64,000 nt of DNA, taken from Phoronis australis. Taxonomy: Eukaryota; Phoronida; Phoronidae. The notes under the pieces were generated by a model, which was not told the origin of the DNA, made no database searches, and saw only the letters and a list, made by a program, of their open reading frames with translations. The stretch is from NCBI GenBank assembly GCA_002633005.1, contig NMRA01000385.1:315839-379838 (forward strand), written 5' to 3'. Below are positions 27,301 through 36,300 of this stretch, piece after piece. Numbering within the stretch: the first letter of the stretch is position 1; every line of letters starts with the position of its first letter. Made by a program: the position numbers and the translations under genes.

Positions 27301-30300
27301 TTGATTTTTTGTACAGCTTTGTCTCCTAAGCCACTGCAGGATTTTTGTGAAATATGGCAAGAACATTTCGATGAACATCAGGCAATGTATGACAGCTTAC
27401 TTTCAAACTACGTGACTACCTTCGTTTGTGTCCCCTAGTGGCAATTTCTGCAGTTTTGCCTTAATCTTGTTTTTGATAGAAAACATAGTTTCTGTGAAAT
27501 TAGTATGTTTCTTGTGGGTGAAACTGGTTGTTATATCAGCGGTATCAGACTACGTTATTCCGGATTGGCAAACACTTTGCTTTTCCTTCAGAAGTATTTG
27601 TTTTCTGCAGTTTTGTAACCAAGACATGCAGGTCAAGTGAAACCTTACACCACAAGAGAATTCAGCAGTTAATGTGTAATGTTGTTTGTCTTAGATTCTG
27701 TCTTCTGTGTCAACTTTATAGCTCATGACCGCGTTTTAATACCCGTTTCTCCCAACTTGTTCATTTCCATAGCCCATCAATAAGTTGGGAAGATGAACCC
27801 TGCTTACACGACTGATTAACTCTATTATGGCATTTATGGTTGGAGGGTCAGCTCTCTTTTTTTCGATAATTGCTCTAATCTCAGATCAGATCATATCTAG
27901 CCTGTTTGGGCTGTGGTGCTAAAAATGAAAGTTAAGTCATATTATATTTGAACATAAACCAATAGCATTTCTGAATTCCTCGTCAAATGCTGACCATGTT
28001 TATTTTTGAATCACCAGAATCTCCCAACTACAAGGAAGTTAGGACTATCTATTTTGTCCAAACATATTACCAACGCATTGGTGTTGATGAAAACCTCTAC
28101 CCGGTGTAGAAAATAGTTCTGCCAGGTTTCAGTAACCCTTTGAAGCATGGGATATAACTGGCCTTTATGTTGTCCTACGGGACAAAAGACTGTGTTGAGC
28201 AGTTATCAAAGGAGCCAGATGTTACACACGCTCACAACCCCTCGCATCTGGAAAAGTTACTGAATGGCAGAATGACATGATAATGTTTCATAATATTTTA
28301 ACTACTGGGCAGGTTCTCCCAACAATGTAAGAAGATCATTAAAAATCAGAAACGGACAATTTTGACAATTAATTTGTAAGAAATTATAAAATTTAATAGT
28401 AATTAATTGTATTTAACAGGAATTCTTCTGGGAGCAGCACTGTGTCCTTGACTCGCATTGACGAGAAGGGAAACATCATCAAGGCAGAGAGCACAATGAG
28501 TGCCGTAACCACCAAAAGGTTGTCGCTGCATGAGATCGAAGGTTACGCCAACAAAAGTTACGAGGACAACATGATTGGTACATCATCACGTGCCACGACG
28601 AAAATGGGAGGAGGCAGTGGCCGCATGAGTCTGCAGAAGAAAGACAAAATGTGAGTATTGCCAGTGCTAAAAGTTGACAGTTGTCTACTTAAGGATTTCA
28701 TTGGTGTTCTTATGTGGGCTCAAATGGGAGACTCATGCACTGTTTGATGGGTTGTGCTCAGGCTGAATGGATTTCATTTTTCCCCGCCATGCACAGAACA
28801 GGGGAACTAGCAGAGGGCTTCGGCTACACGTTCAACGCGAACGTGCGAGTTACCAGAGGTCACATCGTCAGAAGAGGGGTGTGGGTGCAGGAAATATATG
28901 GCGATCTTGAGGATAGGGTAAAACCTAAAATCGGAGTCATAATTTTATTCTACTTCTGGTAAAAACAATCAGTACAAAGCTTCAGCTACCCGTTAAACCA
29001 GAACACGAATGTGTGAAGCAGGCATCCTTTGCTTACTATGTCACAATGTTGACCTACATTTTTGCGTGCAGTCTTGTCACATGGACGTTAACAACATGGA
29101 GAAGGATGATCTCCTGTAAGTGCACAACATGAGTTTCAGTTGACGATTTATAGTAAAAGAGTGTTTCATTTTTATGCAGGTGTGACTATTGCTTGCACGT
29201 CCCGTTCTGGTGTCAGTATTGCCTGCACCTCTTCCCTGCCCTAGTCTGTTTTCCCTCACTCCCCCCCCCACTCACCTCCCGGGTGTCAGCATTGCCTGCC
29301 TTCCCAATTAACACCAACCCCTTCATATCCGTACATTGTTAGTCTCATTGGTAGTTTATTTTGTATTATTCGGTTACCTTACTAGTCCGTATCTACTCCC
29401 TGTTAGCCATTTTGTTAGGCATCTGGCTGTATTTTGTGTTCATTTATCTTTACCTTGTTACTGTACCTCCTTTAGTAAACTGTTGTTAGCTTTATTTCTA
29501 TTATGTTAGCTATTTTGATTCTATTGTTCATTGTCTTTTATTTTTTAGTTTCTCTTGCGTTTCATTTGCATTTCCGTATCACTCCTTCATTGTTTCTCGG
29601 TTTTCACTAATTTTCATTTTCTAGCTTACCTTTGCGTTTGTTGTGTCATATTTTTGTTCTTTAGCACCTTTTTTGTCTCAATATCCATTTCTTCCTGCCA
29701 CAACATGGGGTGAGACAACTCCAGCACCTGTTCCAGCCCTGGGCAATCATACCCCCTCTGGTTTCGCACCTGGAGTTAGGGTTAGGTATCCGGCTGAGAG
29801 CACTTGTAAGCAGTCCTGCACATCTTTCCTTTCATTTATCTCCTTTCGTGTGTCGCTGTGGATGGGTATAAGCTGTCTTACAACATCTCTTGTGGCGCTT
29901 TTTTATTGCCCATCTTACCAGAGATTACCATTTTTATGTTACTTATCTGAATTCGTTATATTGTAATTGTATTAGTCATAATAAATGACCTTATATCGCC
30001 TACCTTGGTCTCCTTTTCATCTCTGGTAACAAGCTTGTGACGCACATATCATTTATCTATCATTAGGGACATATGTTGATCATAAATGGTATTTTACTTG
30101 TTAAATATATTTATGTGAGCATATGGACCCGCTTTACTCCTTTCCCCCTCATGTCGGTCTAGTCCATTTCTCCTTTGTGTAGGACTACACGTCATTTTCC
30201 CAACCTTCGTATTGGTCTGTTGTTATCACGTGCCTCGAGTTTGTTCAGCTCTTGGCTCTCATAGGCTGATGATTGCCATGTGTCCTTAGGCATTTTTCTA

Positions 30301-33300
30301 TGTTATTGTAACCTCGCTTTCAGTTCACCTTTGTTCAGGCAACGTTCCTAAACTTATTAATTTTTCCCACCCTCTTCCTCCCAGTTTTCGTCATTCTCTC
30401 ATTCTTCCACGTGGCCGGTGCTTTTTTATTGCCCATCTTACCAGAGATTACCATTTTTATGTTACTTATCTGCATTCATTGTAATGTATTAGTCATAATA
30501 AGTGACCTTATATTGCCTATCTCGGTCTCCTTTTCCCGTCTGGTAAAGAGCTTGCAATGTAGTCACGTATCATTTATCTAATTTTATTCGGGACATGTGT
30601 CTATGATAAATGCAACTTTTCAATGTTTTTAAACATTTAGCTTTCCAAGAGATGATGCAGCTTAGTGCATGTGTCTTACTTGGTTGATTTTTTGGAATGT
30701 GACCCTTGTTCTGAGGCCCTCGTTGTGCTGCTGATGTTTCTCAGAAAAGCCACAATTATCAGGTGGCAATGGTCGACACAGAAAAATATACTCAATGTTT
30801 CATGTCATAACAACTTAATTTTGATAATATTTCATGAAAGCAAATGTATGTAGGTGGGGCAACTCCAGTAACCACTCAATTTTGGTAACATTACGGCGTT
30901 TTTCCATTGAACGGGAGAACACCATCATGACCATGATATCTTTTTCAAGGTCATAGGGAGATTTGTTGAATCTACATCACATCATGCATCACATGAAAAA
31001 TCATTTTAACGTGAAATTTTTTCATTTGAAAATCTGGGGATATTTAGAGTGATTGTGTTCAGATGTAGTGGAAACAAAGCTTTCAACAATTTTCACCTTA
31101 CTTTTCTTTATACAAAAATATTATCCATATTATTATGACCTTAAAAATGTACCCATCCCGAGGCTTGAGACAGTTTTGTCACCTTGTAACAAAGGCTTGT
31201 TGTCATTTGAATACAGTGGAAACAGAAATTGGGAGGTGTTTCATAATATTCTATATTGAAAGCTAGTAAGATCACATGCTTTGCTTGAATTACATATCCA
31301 TATATCATGACAAGTTACGTTATCTCATCCTCATTAATAAGCTGGCTTTGCGTAAGGCAGCCTTATTCACTGTGGGCTCAGGAACAGTTCCATGCGATTA
31401 TATTGAATGCATGGAAGTATGCATGTGGGTCTGTCTTACTTGATCCCCACTCATCAACCCTAATCTCGCCTCCAACAGTCCCGTTTTACCTCCATCTGCC
31501 CCGTCCCCCATCACCTCCAGTTTTACTCTCCACCCCTTCTCACTCATTTTTTTTCAACACAAATCTGGCTTCCTATTCAAACTATGGTGTTGTAACGGTA
31601 TACGGTAAAGTCGCGTGATTTTCGGACGGCCCGCCATTTTCGACCAAGAATAAATATTTCCGAAATGAGTTTTTCATGGTCCACGAAATTCGTACAAGGT
31701 CCAAAAACTGTTTTTCAATGATCCTCGAATTTCGGACAATGTTATAAACGTCGGATTTTTGTCCCGCGACTTTCGGACAAGGAAAATTTTAGAAACGCTA
31801 ATTTAGGATCGACGCAACTCCCGTGTCACTAAAGCGTTCAACGGATGATTATTACTCGATAAGGCTTGAATCTGAGAATTGGGGTAACGGGCTTTGTAAT
31901 TTTTACCTTGTCTTGACGATGTCATGACCGTTACTCGATTGTCTTGCGTTTAGCTTGAGTTTGGCGCTTTAGCTATGAAAAAAGTCACCGAGTCTCGCAT
32001 GACGAAAATTTCTGATGAAAATACAAATGGGAAATACACGGAAGGCTGCAGTTTTTCGTTGTAGCGTAACATGTGCTCTGGTTTAATTAGACCGTGTTGT
32101 TCAACTTCCGACTGTGACATTGAACTTGCACGCCTCAACTTGCGTGTTTACGAAGCGTTTTTATTTTTAAAACGTCCTGGCCTTTGCAAATGCCCTTGTT
32201 AGTGGCTAAAATCTCCCGACGACGTGTCTGGATTTTATTCTTGACGTGATGAGAAATATTTTTTGTTTAGGCCCCCATACACAATAGGTCACAGCTAAGT
32301 ATGTCCGTAGGATATCGCGCGTTCAAAGTAGTGTAGATAGTGAACAGCAGCAGCCGAATGAGACGGAGCCAAAGTAAAACTGGTTAAAAATCAAACATAG
32401 CGCAAGGCCCAGCACTCAGAAAGGGGCGCGGCGCACACGCAATTGTTACAGAGACATTGCATCCCTGTCCTATGTTGTGTAAGTGCCGGTGTGCTATAAC
32501 ACATATCAAAAACTAATGTACATCCACGTAACCACGTTTCACTACCCTTACAAATTGTCTGTTGCTCTCTGATAAGCATCGCAGATGCAAGAATCTCGCT
32601 AAAGAAGATAGTGTGATCGTGTGCTTCGTTTGCAATGCCTCACCATACGTCTCGACGTCTTAAGTCTAGCGTGTTCGTGAGATTCTCACCCTTGCGCCCC
32701 CGATCGCAGACTAGGGTAGAGTTCAGTAGCTGTCTTGGGAAATACAAAAATCTAGCCAAAATCACGCTTTCAATTAAAAAACACAATACATCACGTAATT
32801 TCATGAATTCGTGCTTTTTAGCGAAGTTCTAGCGTTACGAGCTTAACCCCAGATGTAAACCTAAAAAGATTNNNNNNNNNNNNNNNNNNNNNNNNNNNNN
32901 NNNNNNNNNNNNNNNNNNNNNNNNNNNNNNNNNNNNNNNNNNNNNNNNNNNNNNNNNNNNNNNNNNNNNNNNNNNNNNNNNNNNNNNNNNNNNNNNNNNN
33001 NNNNNNNNNNNNNNNNNNNNNNNNNNNNGTCTTTATGCGTCGACGGCGCACATTTCTTATTGGGAAAGCCAGATTTTCAAAAATTAATCGCTCAGACCAT
33101 TTGAGTCTCATTTACCTGCAATTATACTGCTATCAAATGACCGAGCCAGCATTGTTGATACTACGACCGCTAATCGAAATAATGTACACCCACGAAATTC
33201 GGACACTAGCGGAAACCCAAATTTGGAGGTCCGCCAAATTCGGACACCACAAAATGATATTTCGCGAGATTCGTCCAAGAATGAATTTTTTCTATTGGAA

Positions 33301-36300
33301 TTAATTTTCAGTGTCCGAAAATCACGCGACTTTACCGTACGTCTTGGGCCTTGTAACAGCACAGTCTTTGTAATAAGCTTGTACCAGCTATGTAATATTT
33401 TTTCAGTCTTGTACTTTCTATTCCATTGGTGTGTGTTTATAGCTAAAAGGTTCACCAGAGGTGGTTATGTTAACTGTTTAGTGATATTGGGGCTTACGTA
33501 TTGATTTAGATGTGCCTGGCTGTGTTTTGTCTTCAGTGATAACTGTATTGTCTCAATGAAGTGTTTTGACTTGAATTGCTAAAAACTAAGCCATGTTTAT
33601 TACTAAATGATCATGGTCATTCCACGTGAGATTGCAAGTCCTTAAGTCTGGTGTACTGCTAAAGTTCTGGGCTCCGCCCCCATGATGATCACAGGTTTTG
33701 GGTCTGAAAACCAATATATTAACCTTTGTGACTTGTATAAGGAGACACACTGAGCTAAAGGGGTGAAAATCACTACAAGGGAAGACTGGTTACCAGTTTC
33801 TTTCCTTTTGTGGTTTTTACAATTCAGTTAGTTTATTCGTTATTTTAAGTCAGTTTTACGACTACTCTTCAGAATGACAAATGACTGCATCACATGAAGA
33901 ACAGCATCAGATTTAAGTAAGATTAAATTAAAAAGACTTTAAAAAATTAGAGGCCTAAAAGAAATTAAATTAAGACCAATTATGTTAAGGCTCGATGTCA
34001 GAATATAGTCTGACAGTATTTGTAGTTGTATTGTTTTGTTTTGTTATTTTGTTTGATTGGCATGACCCCTGAGTTAAGTACAGTGATGATGTAATTTGTT
34101 TACTACAACATAGTGTGGAACTTTCTAGAAGACTGAGGTCAGAACAGTGATGATGTAATTTGTTTACTACAGTATAGTGTGGAACTTTCTAGAAGACTCA
34201 AGCATGACAGTGATTAATGCAGTCTGGAATATTCTAGAGACTAGTATATGTTTGTAGAATGATTGGGTAGATTCAGGAAAGTTCTAGAATGTGCTTGAAT
34301 TGATGAAGAGTTCCAGAACAATGCATTAGGCTAAAATACACAAGCACGGGTTTGTGTTAGAGAGATCAAGTCAGAGAGATCAAGTCAGTTCAAGAGGAGA
34401 TCAAGTCAGTTCAAGAGAAGATCACGTTGGGAGATCAAGTCAGTTCGAGAAAGTTTATCAGGAGAATTACAGTTGAGTTGCAGTGAAGAGAATCAGCAGT
34501 TACTGCGATAGTCAATGGAGAGCCAGCTATAGAGACAGCAGGTTATTGAATCGACGAATGTAACAGTTGCTGAACGTGCCTCAGAAGTTCATCACAAGTC
34601 AAGGCTTCGCAGCACTGGCTGGAGCATTACGTCGGACGTTTTGTTTGAGTAGGCTTGTGAACATACGGTTGGGATTAATAAGGGATTAACTCGTACCAGT
34701 CTGCAGTCAATCGTCGTACCGAAAGCTATTAGCACCGGTCTGTAACAACCTGCGCCCACCCACACATGGGGGAAAACTTGACACTCCGCAAAACCTTATG
34801 GACAAGTCTGTAGTTAGCCAAATATCTTCAGAAATGTAAATTTTTAACTCAGTTAAAGTTGAAAGTGTGTAGAGTTTAATTTTTCCTTTTATACCAGTCT
34901 GCCATTAATTTGGTCACCTGTCTATGTGTATTTATTAAAATTTAGCAAAAAAGAAAGTTATACCGTATACATAGGAAAACAACAATATTAGCAACACTTG
35001 TAAATTTTGTTTGTTGTTAACTCTCAAGAAAAAGTCTTATGACTTACATTTTTTTTAATTTTCATTTTTATGCGGTTTTTGAATATTTTCATCAAAGTCA
35101 AAAAGCCCTATTTTGATATCCCCTCATGTAAAAGTGGAACATTTTAAGAACTATTGTTTACATGTTAAAGAGCAGTTCATGAAAGCACAGTACCTGAACG
35201 TTTTATATGAATCCCATCAGTCCTATCTGAGATTGTTATGAAGTCAATGAATCAAGTTTGGAACATTTTTATTATGAGTCCTACCTATGTTCTTCAGTAT
35301 CACAAATGTCGTGGTATATATATTTTAGGGTTTCTTCCTTACTTTTGGTTATGATTTGTCTGATACACAAAAAACATAAAGCAGTCTAATCATGAGAGAC
35401 TTTCTCGACTAGCCTGTACAAATACGCCAGATAGTTGAAATACCTGAGTGCTTGAAAACTCCAGTCCCCGTAACTGATTCACTCATTTTGTAGTTCCATT
35501 ATAGCCCCCATATAAAAATCATGTGTATTATTTTCCCACACAACATGAATGTTTGAATGTAGTGATGAGATACCAAACATGTGTGAAGCCTGAATTTGTG
35601 ACTGGAAAGTTGCATTTCTCAGACTTAAAACCTAAATTGTTCTAACCAGAATAAGGGGCTCGTAAGTTTACCAAACGTTGTAAATGTGATCTACACTCTT
35701 TGTCTGAAACAATCGTTACTTCAACTTTACTTTGGTCACAGTTTCTGAAGACAACTTGTGAAGGTGCTAGCTATAAAAACATTATCCACTCTTCACCTTA
35801 AAAGTGCAGTATTGCATCTGCAGTAACATACCTCTGACTCTCTGATATGTAGCCACAACCAGACTCAAGTTCTTTGATAAAATGGGACCCAGGAGAAAAC
35901 AATAAGAATGCCTTGTCACATGAATTCTATAGCTAATGTTACTTGTATGTCACAGGACAATACTGTACTGAGAAATTTATCTTCTTTTACCTTACTAGAA
36001 GAACTATGGAAAATGGCATATTATCTTTTCTATTCTTGACCAATTCTCTTGCATGTTTTAGGAATGAGGCTATTGAAGAGGAGGCGGAGATAGATCAGTT
36101 GGACTTGCCAGCAGATTCTGTTGATAACTCACGTCGGCGATCACCCTCACCTGTGGCGTGGGAGGAGGTTGAGAATATCAAGGATACCCCAAGGTCGATG
36201 AGAGAGCGCACCCCACGTAGTTGGGAGAAGGGCGGTAGCCCACGTGCTAGCCCCAGTCCACGAGCTTCGCCGAGACTGCCGCGCAACAAGGTGACACCAT

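Larger units (their letters stand above)
24775..28419. other. Intron K-L: satellite and an inverted-repeat partner
   Basis: Most of 26.1-27.5 kb is a degenerate satellite (separate entry). About 27745-28015 is one of two opposite-oriented copies of a dispersed repeat (the other is at about 37143-37403). 24775-26000 shows nothing nameable. A further tail exon could hide here, but none is supported. Confidence 0.5.
33983..34747 (+). mobile_element. Probable LTR (solo or 5' remnant) with heat-shock-element promoter
   Basis: It starts TGTTA and ends TAACA, as Ty3/gypsy LTRs do. It holds a promoter-like block of heat-shock elements directly upstream of a TATA-like CTAAAATACA (34331-34340), then a transcribed-leader-like part with 21-bp repeats (34360-34455). 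The DNA just after its end (CTGCGCCCACCC) loosely resembles a primer-binding site. No target duplication or partner LTR was found, so the LTR call is tentative while the motif cluster is plain to see. Confidence 0.42.
29116..36061. other. Intron N-last: pyrimidine-rich DNA, DNA transposon, HSE-bearing LTR
   Basis: This 6.9-kb intron includes a C/T-rich stretch (about 29160-30600) and a 190-bp direct repeat. It also has the TA-flanked element at 31603-33337 with the assembly gap, and the probable LTR at 33983-34747. 34750-36061 shows nothing nameable. No exon is seen. Confidence 0.5.

Noticed and set aside
28700-28796. Upstream extension of the open frame before exon M
   Set aside because: The acceptor CATGCACAG and phase match place the exon start at 28797.
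29116-29260. A further tail exon after exon N
   Set aside because: C/T-rich repeats with no open frame in the right phase.
32818-33111. 97-codon - strand open frame across the gap
   Set aside because: More than half is unread sequence.
35943-36061. Upstream extension of the open frame before the last exon
   Set aside because: The acceptor at 36061 and phase agreement with exons L and N exclude it.
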